64,000 nucleotides of DNA from NCBI GenBank assembly GCA_033002965.1, contig JAURVB010009066.1, positions 124,001-188,000 on the forward strand, given 5' to 3'. This document shows positions 37,601 to 53,684 of this stretch, piece after piece; position 1 is the first letter of the stretch, and every line of letters starts with the position of its first letter. This DNA comes from Piper betle. Lineage: Eukaryota; Streptophyta; Magnoliopsida; Piperales; Piperaceae. The notes under the pieces are model-generated. The model saw only the letters and a list, made by a program, of their open reading frames with translations. It had not been told where the DNA came from and did no database searches. The translations under genes and the position numbers were made by a program.

Positions 37601-39242
37601 TATAAAGGAGCTAGGTGAGATCCCAATGAAATTATATATATACATTGGTGAACGCGAAACCCTTCAAAATATTAGTAAATGCACGTACAAGCCATACCTC
37701 TCTCCAACATGACTAACAATACAATTAATCAATTGAGACTTGTAATCTATGATTAGCATTCAAAAAAGTTGATCATGTACTTAGACACTAGATTAATATT
37801 AATATTAATACGAGCTAAACAACCACTGAGATTTGACCTGTGGTCATAAATAATGTGACATCGCGGGCCTCACTGGCGAGAGACAATATTATGGGTTCGT
37901 TTAATATTTCTGATCTCGTCATTAATCATCGCATTAATGTTAAATATGAAAAATTCGTTCAAAATGAAATCTGTTGTTGATAATGCTTTTGAAATTCAAA
38001 AATCTGATATTAATTAATATGATATTGTTCACAGATTTCACAGGTTGGCAACATCAGTATTCACTCAAGATGAAATTAATTAAACATCGCTAAGATGCTC
38101 ATGTTGAAGCTAGCTTGCAAGCCTTTCTTGTCGGTTAAAAACCCAACCTTGACTGGAAACCAAAATTAATGAACTTAATTTGTGAAAAATTAATTAACTT
38201 AGAAAGTAATTGCATGTAAGAATGCAATTGTAAGATCATTGAAAGTTAAATTTTGTGTATGAGTATATATAGACTACAAATATACATCTACATACACATA
38301 TATTTGTTCATATATAGTCAGGGCTATAAATCTGTCAAATCTCACGGCCACGACTACTACGGCAAGAATTGTTGATTTAGATTCATACAACATTAACGCG
38401 TGGTAGAACTTAAACTTGGGAACATATATACATAACGTGTTGTGTTAATTACATACACATTAATGACTAGTAAACCATATTGTATACAGTGGACCAAATT
38501 ACAATAGAAATGTGTATGTCAACCTATATCCGGATTGCAACAACCATGTGTCAAATCCCTGTTAAGAGATAAAGAAATACAAACACCAAGCCAATAACAG
38601 ACCACGATTTGCGTTCTTGCTTTTATCAATGCATTAATCAAACTGTACTTTAATCTCCATTTTTCCTAATGAAAATCCATCCAGCTTATGTAAAGATTAA
38701 TATAGAAGACCCACTTGCTAATCTTTTATATTGTTCAATAAGGAAAAAAGGGTCTGGGGGTGACTAGATTATAATGACAGCTAAATTCAACAAACCCAGA
38801 AAGAAAAAGTCGGGTCGTCCAAAGAGTTGTAAGAGAAGACTATAAGAGCTTCCAAATATTTTCAAATGCAAATGGTGGCCAGCAGCTATTGAAGTGAGAA
38901 GCCGAGGAGCACGGCAAAAAAATAGGTATGATGATTTATCATTAAAACAAGTCTTACATATTGTCTTCTCCGTTGAATTCCTCTATATATCTTCTTCGGG
39001 TTGCTTGTCCCACGGGCCTTGAGAGTTGACATTTTTGGTGACAACGTGTGTTTTTGGCCATTTAGAGACGAGTACTTGGCCTTTGATTTTTTCCATGATT
39101 AAATAGATTGAGAAAGTCAACAACGGGAGCGCCTGCTGCTCGCTATATTAAGAGATGACTACTGCTTTGTACAAATGGGTTGAAGAACACATACAAGTTT
39201 AATTTCTCAAGCAAGAGAGATAGTACTCGATCTCTTTTGACA
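34606..39242. other. Gene-poor AT-rich intergenic region upstream of the WRKY gene
   Basis: About 4.6 kb with no recognisable gene. A TA repeat (34606-34629) flanks the element on the left. The short open frames (35321-35566, 36198-36440, 36481-36693) have no known motif. The final few hundred bases form the WRKY promoter. Confidence 0.55.
39000..39242 (+). promoter_or_regulatory. WRKY gene proximal promoter with W-box cores and a TATA-like element
   Basis: A TATA-like CTATATTAA lies at about 39143-39151, roughly 95 bp before the start codon. Two W-box cores (TTGAC) lie just upstream: TTGACA near 39026 on the plus strand and TTGACT on the minus strand near 39115-39120. WRKY factors bind this core, so self- or cross-regulation is plausible. 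This is inference from motifs only. Confidence 0.4.
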
Positions 39243-42249
<3,007 letters not shown>

Positions 42250-43045
42250 TATACATCATGGAATGAGTTCCTTCTTGAGGGAGTTAGTTTTCAACTGGGA
42301 ACAATAATTCGTTTAAAGTGGTGAAAGGAGCTAGGATAGTCAAATCACTCTCGCTTTGTAAGGGAGGCTTCTCATGATTTTTTAGTTTTTGCATTTAGTA
42401 ATTTGTTTTTAATTGATGTATCTAAGTAGACAGGAAAGCGTTTCCACGTATTTCGCTCTTGAACAAAAATGCCTTGGATAAAATAAACTCGTGTCAATAC
42501 AATCTTGCCTACGGCTAATGCAGAACTATTTATCAAGAATCTGTTTGCTTTAATCAAGGAAAAAACGGAGTCAGACGCAATAATTTTTCATTTGGTTGGT
42601 GTTGCAAATTGCAATCTCAAGGTTTTTGTAAACCAAGATAAGTGGATAACATATACAATGTTCGGAGAGCCAATTTTACAAGCTCTGTGCTTTGCATTGA
42701 ACAATCAAAGTAGAAATTATTACTCCTTTGTCAATAGAAAAAATGGCTGGTTTTCAATGCCTTGTTCGTACTGCTGCTTTTTAGCCGCCAGCAGTAGCCC
42801 ACACTGATTTGGAAAACCTCTTCAATGACAACGGAATCACAGCCATGGGAACGGGTTCATATATATCTCATCAGTTATCTGTACACCGCGCTTACTAGAA
42901 CATGCAATCAGTTAATCGACTTAATTTACACACTGGCGACTGACTACAGCGATAAAAATGACTTCGGCATTGAGAAATCCGTTGGCTAGAACCATACTCG
43001 GTGAAAGAACAATTAGAAGTCAACTTTGTCGGTTCGCCTGATTCA
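42250..43045. other. WRKY 3' region and convergent intergenic DNA
   Basis: The first 250 bp are probably the WRKY 3' UTR. The rest is AT-rich. An open frame at 42505-42807 has no motif I recognise. Confidence 0.45.
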
Positions 43046-44368
43046 CTAAACTTGTGTTTCTGGGGCTTCGCAGGAAAGTACTTTTATGCCAATTAGATCG
43101 CCAACCTTGCTGATTACTTGATAAGAAGATCAAGAAAAATGCAAACAAGAATCTGTAAAAATGTATAAACCTCTGGCAATAAGTGATAGTATTTAACCCT
43201 TTTTATTTTTTAAACCTTAGAGACCCCAGAGAATGGTAGCGTTGATAGAATAATCTAGCTTGTTACCTCTAATCTTAACATTTCGTCACATATGAAATTT
43301 CCAACGATTATTATGATGATGCTGGATAGAAATGATAAAAACAGAAACAAAGCTCAATAAAAGATATCACGTCAAAACGACATTCAAAATAGTTCTAATA
43401 TAGAAAAAGAACAAAAAATGGGGAGATAAACTAATTGGATCATGGTGAGATCATTGAGCGCAGGAAATGAAGAACTCTCTTACCTCCAAACCTCTCGGAA
43501 GATCTTCCGTAGTATGGGCAGCAGATATGCAAATGCGCCTTGGCTACTAGAAGATGTGTAGCAGAAAATGCAACCACCACAACAGCAATCTATATGAATG
43601 AGGAAACATAAAGCCACCTCAGTTGAGAAGTCCAAAAGAGTCGTTTTTCCTATTTATACATCTGTTTTTGCACATCAGAAGAATTAATGGAACAATGACA
43701 AGCATGGGAACCACAAACATGATTCATGAAGTATCGAAAAATAGCTCACATTTTGCTTCAGACATTCTCTGGATAAGGCAGGAATTTTTGCAGGATTGTA
43801 AAGCATTATTGGCATCACAGGAGAGCTCGAAGTTCAGATCTGAAAAAATTGCTGTTCTCGCGGATTCGTGCAAGCTTCTGTGCCCGTTTATAATCAGAGC
43901 AGCTCTTATATGTATTCTTTCATAAGGATCAATTCCGTTTTATTTTTCTTAAGACATGGATGCTGCGTAGAAGCATATTTCCACGAGGCATCTAACTCAC
44001 CTCTGCCGGAACCATCTTCTCCAAGAATTAACTCTTATCACAGAAATGACTCGTTGAACTGCCGGCGGTGACATCGATGCTGCGTAGAGATGCGCAGGAC
44101 AAGTGCTCTTCAAATGTTTTATGAGTTCCTGGCAAGGAATGCACAGGCTATACAGAATAAATTTTTGTTCGGAATTGTATAGTCACAGATGAAGAAAACC
44201 ATTCAAAATGTCAGAAATGTTTACTCTTCATGAACCAAATGATATTGTGAAAGTTCTCATGATGATAATGTCAACTTCAGCAGGATCTACATCAAGGAGC
44301 TCACAAACACCTCTTCCTCTTTTGCCAACAGCTCCAATGCTGTGCGCTTCATCTACGTAAGTATATGC
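43046..44368 (-). pseudogene. Serine palmitoyltransferase subunit LCB2 pseudogene (3' part)
   Basis: The blocks fit the C-terminal half of LCB2, the PLP subunit that starts sphingolipid synthesis. On the minus strand from 44368, [20 protein letters not shown] leads to [12 protein letters not shown] and then RTFTISFGS, followed by a stop. From about 44134 comes ELIKHLKSTCPAHLYAASMS and then a frameshift near VISVIRV. Around 43850-43740 frame-shifted pieces of KLARIRENSNFFRSEL and SPVMPIMLYNPAKI appear. Around 43600-43485 lies IAVVVVAFSAT. The last exon (VGDLIGIKVL) stops at 43046. The expected TFTKSFGS has lost its PLP-binding lysine (K to I). The segment after FGS (CGGYIAGSK in the family) is missing. 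Introns remain, so it arose by DNA duplication, not retroposition. It is not functional as a transferase. Confidence 0.85.
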
Positions 44369-46281
44369 CTACTTAAAAAATAAAAGAAAAAAAGTTAACA
44401 ATGACACCTCCTGAGATGAATGCATGGCCACACATCTAGAAATAAGAGAAGCACTGTACAAGAGCCTTTCACTTCAAAAGAATCCCCATCGAAAACAAAC
44501 ACCGCGTATGAAATCAAGCCAAAATAATCAATATATCAACACTTCATGTTAAATTGTTTTTTTTCTCTTATTTAGTTTGAGCCTTTTACGATACTTAGTT
44601 GTCGTAAGGAGGTTGATAGCAAGATTTTATATTTTTCAAGAATTGTAAGTACTTTGGAAGGTGGACCTAGCTAAATTAAAAATCAGGTAAACAACTCCAT
44701 TCACTATTACATACCCACATACAAGCAATTCAACAATGAACTCTAATTTAATTTTATTCATTAAATAAAACCCATGACTAAGTAAGTACTTGACAAGTTT
44801 CATAGCTTATACAACCTATGGCGTGACAAAAAATATTAATAAGGACTTGGTTCATTAAAATTAACACGAGAGCAACGATTAATAGAAACAAATTCTTCTA
44901 TTCCACCTATCACGATATTAAATCAACTAACATTTGTAGCCATGCCGTGTACATTAGATCACATTTGTCCCAATAAAAAAAACCTCAAGTTATAATTTAC
45001 TCTAAAATGATCCTAACCACGCCATGCATATTAATACACAGCGTTTAGATTACAACTTGATTAATAAAACGTGAGTATTAAAATTTATACATAAAGTCCT
45101 GTAATACATTAAATGAATAGATCAGGAGTTAGCCTTAACCGATAATTACATATAATTTGATTTATAAAAGGCCTGGCAGCTTAGCTATATCATGCCTGTG
45201 GTATTGGGTTATTGGCGACAAGTGCGCTAAATTTTACTACATTTCTCAGCTCATCGAGTGTTGTCCACTGGCATCCGATTTGAGACTTAGACATACGTTT
45301 TTTTATGATAAACCATCCGATTAATCGGATAAAAAATTAAACAAGTATATTCTATTGAAAAATAATTAAATTAATGGAAATGAATTAATTGATTTACGCC
45401 TATCTGCCTTTATAATGTATCAGTAAGATTGCAATTTCATAGCCTACTTTGTTTTGTTAGTCGATCGGGTCATTGCGACCTATTGGTTTTCTAATGGAGT
45501 AATACTTCACAGGTTTAAGTGATCATTATTTGAAACCGAAGAGGTTTAAGTAACAACTATTTGACACAAAAATGTGTAAGTGGTCATTTTAGTGGTTCCA
45601 AGATGTGTAGACAACACAATTATAGGATTTTTTTTCCGACACAATTTTTGGGACTTGGTTCTATATATAATCCACACAAGATGGGTGGGAAACATAATGC
45701 ATATAAAGTTTATGCTGGGACATGTTTAATTTAGAACTAGATGGAACCTACCAAGTGGTATCCACAAGAATTAACACAGCTTTGGTCCAAGAAATCCTAC
45801 ATTTTACCCTATAAGAGTTTCAAGTATTCATCTTTTTATTTTGTTTTGTCCACCATCAAGTATTCATCTTCGCAAATAAATTCACAAAGAAATGTGTCAT
45901 AACAACATTTATGACAATCTGATCACCTTAATCCATCTTGGCGACCACTCAGTAGTACATGAGAAAAGATGTCTTCTTGGAAATATTGTGGAACTATTCA
46001 CAATTTCAAAATACCAAAGTAAAAATTGGAGCAAAATAGTTACTTTCTTATTCCTTTACCATGTTTTTTTCTTACCACGAGTCCATATATTCAGCTCAAG
46101 GTGATTGCAAATCCACTGATAGTACACTAGATGATACATGGAATGCCTTCAAACTGAAATAAGAATCTTGTTATTTACAAACTAAATAAACAGTACCCTT
46201 GTAACTCGAGAGAAAAAACCATTTTTCTGGGCACACACTTTACAAACAGCAAATAAACAGAGCCATTGCTTATTCATTATA
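44369..46281. other. Intergenic region
   Basis: About 1.9 kb of AT-rich sequence between the LCB2 pseudogene and the 3' end of the BAH-PHD gene. I found no further LCB2 exons upstream of 44368 and no other recognisable gene. The final part is likely the BAH-PHD 3' UTR. Confidence 0.45.
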
Positions 46282-48918
46282 TCACCGTCTTCTGCGTTTG
46301 TTATTTGCCTGCAGCACAGGAGAAAAGGTCATTTACCTCTACAAGCTTAAGAGAGTAACACAAGGATAAAGTCCACCCATCACTAGTTTCAGTGGTTTAC
46401 ATCTATACATGTTTAAGAGCATTCTGGGAGTGAGACTTACATAGCAACCCAAATGAAATATATGTTTCCATAGAGGAAATTTGACCTTTTCCACAGAAAG
46501 AAGTTGATATCTTTTTCTCATGTGACAATTTTAAAATATCCTTTAGCCACCATGTTAGCCAATTCTGACTTACCGATGATGCAAGAAAATCCCTTCTCTA
46601 CAACTTCTATTCGATTTGGGAAGCCCTACTTGAACGAATCCATTTCTTTGAGAAGGATTCAGTTTCATGTTGGAGTTTATATTATTTAAGATGAGCCATT
46701 TTATAATTCGCAGCCACTGTTTGTTACATGCACCTACAAGATGTTTGACCCTTACAACTTGAACACACCATCAAAAGGGAAACACAGGTAGCAGCTAAAA
46801 GTATCAAGCATACCTTTCCATCTGCTTGCCTAGAGTTTGTTTGACCCTCGAGAGCTGCATTCACATCTTGAGATACGCAGGCTTTGCAGTAGAAATGTTC
46901 TACCCCTTTTGCATCCTCTGGGGTCATGTTAATACACGGAGGATGAAACCTGAAACAAGCTTAAGATTTAGAATTTGTTCTCCTCGTTACATTTTGACTC
47001 AAAATTTCATTAAAATCAGCAAAAATATTAATTCCATAAATTAAGTAAAAGAAAGAATAATTAGTTGGCAAGTAAATTAACTTATGACAATACTTTCATA
47101 AAGTTCACGTGGTCATCAACTTTGCATGTAACAACTTTTTTCCTTCAAGGTAATGAAAGTGGAAACGAAAAGAACTCATCAACCTTAAATTTTAATTGCA
47201 GAAGATAATATATTCTAGTACAAATAACTCACACAAACTCCGAGTAAGTAAAAAGATATAGCCCACAACTTCCTACCAATTATGATATTGGCATTGAAAG
47301 ATAGCAGGCTACCTTCGGTTATATAGTCCCAATGTTATGCCAACTTAAACTTGCACATTTTATATCTGCTTTTCCAACATCTGCAGTGTTACACTGGATA
47401 TCTACATCTCTAGGTTAGAAACTAAGCCTCACAAATGTTGATGACAGCCTATTTTGTGTCTAGTTTCATTTTCACTATAAAGAAATACATATGCCTCATT
47501 CATTCACAGATTTTTGGAATCAGAGGCAAATGAATTACGTAGACCCATTTATCTAGTGTGCAGGTATTCCACATTGCCAATTCAAAGATCGAAAATTAGT
47601 TCTTGAATAAACATTGCAAAGTTAATACTTTAAATTTATGTGATAGCTTCACTTGACAATAAATACTCTCAGAAACAGGAAATAAGGAAACAGAAGTGAT
47701 GGTATTCACCAGTCATTGCAGCCTTCACATTGGATCATCAAATCATCAGGATTATAAGGCATTTCACACTTGCAATAGCTGCCACAGTCAGAAATACAAA
47801 AAGTGATATAAAAAATATTGAAAAAAATAAAAGGCATTTGTCTGCGGCAGACAGGTGAAATCCAAAAAGCCAGGACATTTCTAACGATCCATATATATGC
47901 ATGGTATAAAGTTTTACATCTCAAATCATATTGAATCAGAGACGATAAAAAAGGCTATTATGTGAATAACTACGATGATATAATTCCAACTGCAGATGCT
48001 TCTAGCTTTTCATGAGGAAAACAAAAGAGTTCTTTTCCACAAACAAGAGACCAGGCACTAGCATCCATGTAAAACTCACCATAGCACCCGAAAGATTGAT
48101 TCACTATAATTAAAACCATCAAAATTTGTAAAAAAACAAAACTAAGTCTAACAAATTGCTATGCGTATTTGAGCACCGAATCTTTTCTCGTTAAACTATG
48201 ACAACAAGTTCAAAGAAGCCAGCATAATTCGTTAGCAAAAAATTGATATAAAACATTGATTACAAGCGCAAACATACTAAACAAGTACCTACTCATAAAA
48301 AAATTTAGACAGGAGCCAACAGCTTTTTGTGCACAGAGAAACAAGCTTGACTGCATTAAAAAAATGCTAAATTTCACGGTAAAACCTACACGGCAACCCG
48401 ATCGGGGATGAAGCTACCCGTGGCGGACTTGTACTCGAAGCGGCAGAAGTAATCATCGTTGCCGACAGCGTCGAGCTTGATGTAGCTCTTGAAGCTGTGC
48501 ACGGTGCACTTCCCCTCGATCGTATCCGCACTCTGCACGTCGTAGTGGTCGGACAGAAACACCTCCTTCGCGCCGTGGAACTGCCGCCGCCCCCGATCGA
48601 CTCCTCTGGCCGGTAGTACCACCGCGCCCGCACCTGCACGCTGCCCCGGGCGTTGGCCTCGATGCTCTCCACCTTCGCAACGTAGGGCGGCTTCGACGAG
48701 TCGGGAGCTCGCATCAGCACGCAGTCCCCAACTGCTACAGAACCAGGAACAGAGATTCAGGAATTGCGCGAGGGATACAGCACGAGAGAGAGCGATTCGA
48801 AGATGGGTTGGGAGAGGAGAGGGAGAGGAAGAGGAAAGTAGTGACCTTTGACGGACTTGTTGGAGCCTTTGACGGTGTAGGAGTCGAGCGTCTTCTTTGG
48901 TTGTCGGGCTCTCGCCAT
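46282..48918 (-). CDS. BAH-PHD histone reader of the EBS/SHL type, with a frameshift
   Basis: This chromatin protein belongs to the EARLY BOLTING IN SHORT DAYS / SHORT LIFE class, which reads H3K27me3 through a BAH domain and H3K4me through a PHD finger and represses flowering genes. Five exons fit: 48846-48918 ([20 protein letters not shown]), 48390-48731 (BAH domain), 47710-47778 (PHD start, [20 protein letters not shown]), 46814-46949 (WFHPPCINM...HFYCKAC) and 46282-46308 (ANNKRRRR and stop). Within the BAH exon, [15 protein letters not shown] is in one frame and [20 protein letters not shown] in the next; the shift falls at a run of five G near 48590, where six would keep frame. If real, the shift removes most of the BAH domain and all of the PHD finger. 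If a sequencing error, the gene is intact. Everything else looks well conserved. Confidence 0.88.
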
Positions 48919-50330
48919 GTCCGGGCTCCCCAAACTTTTTTTTGCGTTGCCACGCAGAAGGAAAATGAAATAACAAAAAAAAATGAAGGAGACGAAATCG
49001 TGACCGTCCATTTTCTGAAATCGAGGGCGAAATCTTAGCCGGCTGTTTTCAGACCGCTTGCAGATTCCGGTCGTCTCTGTTCGTTCGTGTATTACGCAAT
49101 AAATATATGTATTATGAAATAAGTCTAGGCCATCAAATCTTACAAAATAAAAATAAAAAAATTCACGCTGACAATAAAATCAGTCGCCAGTTTAAAAGAA
49201 ATTAAACGCGACAAATAATTTTTAATTATATATATATATACTATTAAATAATATTATAAATTATAATAATTTAATATCTTAAATACGACTTTAAATATAT
49301 TTTTTATTTTAATAAAAATAAATAATTATTGTTTAATTTTTTATTATATTTTTTAAAACAATTAAACACTATTTTTATTAATAAAAATTTAAAAATTAAA
49401 ATTAGTTGGATTTTACTCGAAACTTTCAACATTAAATGATATTTTTATTATATTTTAAAAAATATAAATTATCGAGATTCCGTGATCATTTTTAAGAAAT
49501 ATTTTTATTATATTTTTAATATTTTTTATTATATTAATTGATTTTCCTAATTTTAATTTCAAATTATAATTAATTTTCGCATTATTAATAAGAATAATGT
49601 TTTATAAAAATAAATTTAATATAAATGATCACGAGTAAATTGTGAGTATTTATATTTTCATTCCCTAATGTTCTTTTTATTTTCAATGATCTCATTTAGT
49701 GTATTTTATATTTGAAAATGAGGCAAATAAACACCTGCATTCATTATATGTCAAGTAAAAAAACGAATTAATTTTAAAAAATTAAACGGGTTGTTACTCT
49801 TAGATCCGTAATATTAATTTAAAAATAAATAAAAAGTGGTATTTACTTTTAAATATTATTTAAAACAGTTAGCTAATAATAAACGAGAACTATTAAATAT
49901 CTTCAATAGTTTTTAAAAAATTTTAAATAATTAATAAATAATATTATTTTATACATTTAAATGTCTGTTGAACCGTGCAAAATCTTTCAACTAATTATAT
50001 TATTTCAATAAAAGTAATAATTTGACATTTAAGAGAAGAAAACTTGAAAATGTCTTTTGACTTTTTGGTTGTTTTATACTTATTCGTTGATACGTAGATT
50101 CAAGTTTAGTTTTTTTTCACAGCATTTTAAAATATTTTTTCGTAAAAAACCACTCACTTAAATCTCACGCAATTCGAGTTCAAATTTAATACTTGTATTA
50201 AGTTCTAACCTAATCCATGCATCTAAATAATTAATATTATTTAATTTTTTAAAGATTATTATTAAGAAAAGAGAAATTCCTATTTTAAAACATGTAAATG
50301 GAATATACTTAGTCGGATTTTTTTATAATC
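48919..50330. other. AT-rich intergenic region between divergent genes
   Basis: The minus-strand BAH-PHD gene and the plus-strand RTE1-like gene diverge from here. The stretch 49100-50320 is very AT-rich with no coding sequence and a small TA repeat near 49209. The promoters of both genes must lie in it. Confidence 0.5.
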
Positions 50331-51205
50331 ATCGTCGAAATCGGCGCCCGTGCCGATCGCCACCACCGCCGCCGTCGCCGTCGCCCGTCCGTTCGGTGAC
50401 TGTTTTGTGCCCCTCTTTCTCGCTTTCCGGTGGGTGATTCGCATCCCTTCCTAAGATCATTTTTTTTGCTAGGTATATAGATGCATTTCCCTTTGATTGA
50501 ATCTGATGGTGGTAGGATTTGAAAGTTTTCGGTGCTTTTGAATGAATTATAGCGTCGAAAATCCGGTTAAACAGCGTGTTTGGGACAACGATGTTATGGT
50601 CGGGAGCGGATTGCAGTAGATATGTTTCGAGAAATAGTTTTTTTGTCTTCGATTCCGGGAATTGGAGTGCTTGATTCAAGTTTCGACTGTTGAGGGCCCA
50701 ATTGGAAGCTGATCAAGTGTGTTCTAGAATTCACTTGGTTATGAAAATTTGAATCTTTACTTGTTCGTGTGTTTGAAAGAGGTGATTTACACTAATGGCG
50801 ACTAAATTTTCTGGGTCTGTGTGTGATCATCAATGTCATGAAATGAGCATATTTTCATTCCCCTTAGAGGATCACTTGTTTATAATGTTTATGTACGCAT
50901 ATTAACTTTGACGTTTCCAAATAAATATTTTGTATGATGTATCAGAATATACCCTATTATAAAACCAGCCGAACATACCCATAAGTTTATAGAACTGTTG
51001 CGATTCATTTATTCTAAGAAATCATTCTCCTTTCAAAGATGTAGTGTGGCTCCGTAATATCCACCTTTGCTGAAGGGTTTAAAAAGTTGATAAATTCCTT
51101 GCGTTAGTTTTGGTGTTGTGATAGTTATTCGGATGTCTATATGTAAGAAATAATATAGGAATATGCTGCTAACTATGGTTTTGGATGCTGTTACACACAG
51201 AGCTG
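50331..51205 (+). other. Probable 5' non-coding exon and leader intron of the RTE1-like gene
   Basis: A GC-rich island (50339-50400, repeated CGCCGTCGCC-type codons) looks like a 5' UTR exon. The coding exon is preceded by a good acceptor (TTACACACAG) at 51191-51200, six bases before the chosen ATG. A leader intron of several hundred bases between them is likely, although I did not settle its donor. Confidence 0.4.
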
Positions 51206-52135
51206 ATGGATTTAGTCGTTGGTGATGATAATGAACGTATCCATGAAGGCGTGTCAAAAAGCTCGTTGATAGATCCAGCACAGGCTCGGTTCCCTTACTG
51301 TATAGTGTGGTCTCCTCTTCCTGTTATGTCATGGTTTGCACCGTTTATTGGTCACGTTGGCATATGCAGAGAGGATGGAGTCATCTTGGACTTTGTTGGC
51401 CACAACTTTGTATGTGTCGACAACTTCACATTTGGAGCACCAACGAGATACATCCAAATCAGTGAAGACCATGTAAGTAAACGTTATTAATTTTTGTAGA
51501 TATTCTATTGATTAAACTGAATGATTTACATGATCTCATCACCTTCCCTTGGGTGGGGATCTGATGCAAGAGGCTGGGGTTTGCATATCAAATGAACTTT
51601 GCTTAAAAGTTGGTATAAGTCTGTGATGCACACTGTATTCTCCGTGATCTTTGCATTTTCTGAGCTATAACTCTGCAACTACTCATAGGGTGGTTTTATT
51701 ATGATTTGGTTGGACATGATTATGTTTAATTATAGTGTTGTCTATGTCATGCAGTGCCTCGCTTGTGTTGGGTCCGAGGAAGAAATGTCTTGGGATGATG
51801 CAGTTCGGAAGAGCACACAAGAGTTTCAGCATAGATCTTATAATCTCCTCACTTGCAACTGCCATTCATTTGTTGCAAATAATCTGAACAGATTGCTATA
51901 TAATGGCCATAACCGGTGGAACGTCGTCAATTTGGCAGCACTTGTTTTTTTGAAAGGCCGATGGGTGAGTAAAGCAGCAATAGCAAAATCATATTTACCA
52001 TTTTTATTTGTATTCTGCATAGGGCTTATATTTGGTGGGTGGATCTTTTTTAGTAGCTTGATCTTGTTTTATGTAGTTCTAGTTGGTTGGTTCCTTTTGG
52101 TTACCTACTGTTTTAGTAACCTTATCCAGATATAG
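51206..52135 (+). CDS. RTE1-like protein (REVERSION-TO-ETHYLENE SENSITIVITY1 family)
   Basis: This membrane protein of the RTE1/RTH family (DUF778) is found at the ER and Golgi. In Arabidopsis RTE1 stabilises the ethylene receptor ETR1, and the paralogue RTH modulates RTE1. Two exons, 51206-51472 and 51755-52135, join in phase to give 215 residues. Family blocks are clear: [54 protein letters not shown], and the Cys-rich [20 protein letters not shown]. Two C-terminal transmembrane helices follow ([20 protein letters not shown] and [17 protein letters not shown]). I chose the ATG at 51206 because the in-frame ATG at 51185 lies in the inferred acceptor region. Whether it is RTE1 or RTH cannot be decided here. 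Confidence 0.9.
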
Positions 52136-53684
52136 TTGGCATATGCTTGTTAAAACTATATTTGCTAGTGTACTTGTTGCTTACTGCGTCTTTCATCTTG
52201 GTATGATTTTAAAGTGCAGAAAGCTAACTTATATGGTCACTGGTCATTCAATTTTGTAGACATGCTAGTGTGCGTCCACTGAATATGATTGTGTACTTTT
52301 CTACTTTTCTTGTTCAAGCCATTAGAGCATTTTTCCCGATAGGCTAGTATGAGATTATTACTCCATTGATGATGTGAACCTACTTGATGAAAACTTCTGA
52401 GAGAATGGAGGGTTTGTTGAACAATATTTAATTTTTCCAGGAAATAAAAAACTTAAAGTTGATGTATCAACGTTTTGCATTTAGTATGAATCTGCGTACC
52501 CTTGTTTTAGTGAGTGAAGTCAAACTGCCTGGGGAGGCAGTAATAGTTTGAAAAAGCATCGGCTGCATTAATTCTTGGCATTAAGTCTTGTTTGAATTAC
52601 GGTGAAGATTGTCGGGTTTTTTTTTCCTGAAAGGAGATTATGGGCTTTTAATTGTCTCATTTAACTTTTTTAACCTTTTCTAATAAATTCAAAGTATGAT
52701 AGGCATAGAGCCTGCCTGTGAAACACAAGCGTCGGCGTGCATTAAAGCGTCAATCACTGTCATTTACTGTATAATCAATGCGTGCCATCAGTGATCTGAT
52801 AGAATGTTCTATATGTGTTGAAAAGATTGTTCATCAAGGACTTGTTTGCTTGAAGTAATTCACGTAATTCTGTACGTGGGGGAAAAAGGAGTGAATTATA
52901 ATTTAATTGTTTCGAAGCAAGTGATTATATTTTTTTCCCTATGATGTAAGAGCCGAGATGACCATCTTGTGATCTACTACTTGTCAGAGCCAAGGTTTCC
53001 ATCACCTTTTGTGTGGCTTGAAGCGACATCTCCGTCGAAATTTGTAAAGACTTCACTCTCGAATTTGGTGAATTTTAACGCGGCTACTGCGTGTTGAGTT
53101 TGGTGATAGCTCGGTGGAATCATAAACTGGACCAACAAGACCATTTACGTTGGTCACTCTTATAAATCTTCGACTTCACTCCCAACGGCCAACAATATTT
53201 CGGGCCTTCGGCAGCATTGAATTGGGGTTAGCTAACACAGAATTAAACGAGGATGCAAATTATCATAAAACAATCATAACTTTGTCTGAAAAAGACACGA
53301 TACATTGACAAACGTTTCTTTCGAAATGAACTATGAGTAACACACATTATTGCTCAAAACAATCAAGAAACAAGAACAAATCAATCAATCAAAACACGGG
53401 CTTGGCCCCCGTGTGACTGTCATCGGCATCCGCTTCTGATAATAACTGAAGCTACCAGCCGGGAACAAAGCTACCTACTTTGGACCTTGGATTACACACA
53501 CCGTTACGAATTCATGGCCTTCAATGCCATGCCAGACTCTCATCAACTAATGCTGTGAATGACACACCCGCCACTCAACGCCGTCAACACCAGCTATACC
53601 TTTCTGTAACCGATCAACTTTTATACAGTTGGGACCAAGGAAGTTGAAAACAATTATGACTGTTCTCTTCTATTTCTCTAAAAG
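52136..53684. other. Convergent intergenic region
   Basis: The 3' flanks of the RTE1-like gene (left) and the beta-galactosidase gene (right) meet here. The first few hundred bases are probably 3' UTR. I see no gene in 52500-53400. Confidence 0.5.

Noticed and set aside
39180..39242. In-frame upstream ATG of the WRKY gene
   Set aside because: The extra residues read as non-family sequence just downstream of a TATA-like element. MEALLKG is the more typical start, though the longer form cannot be excluded.
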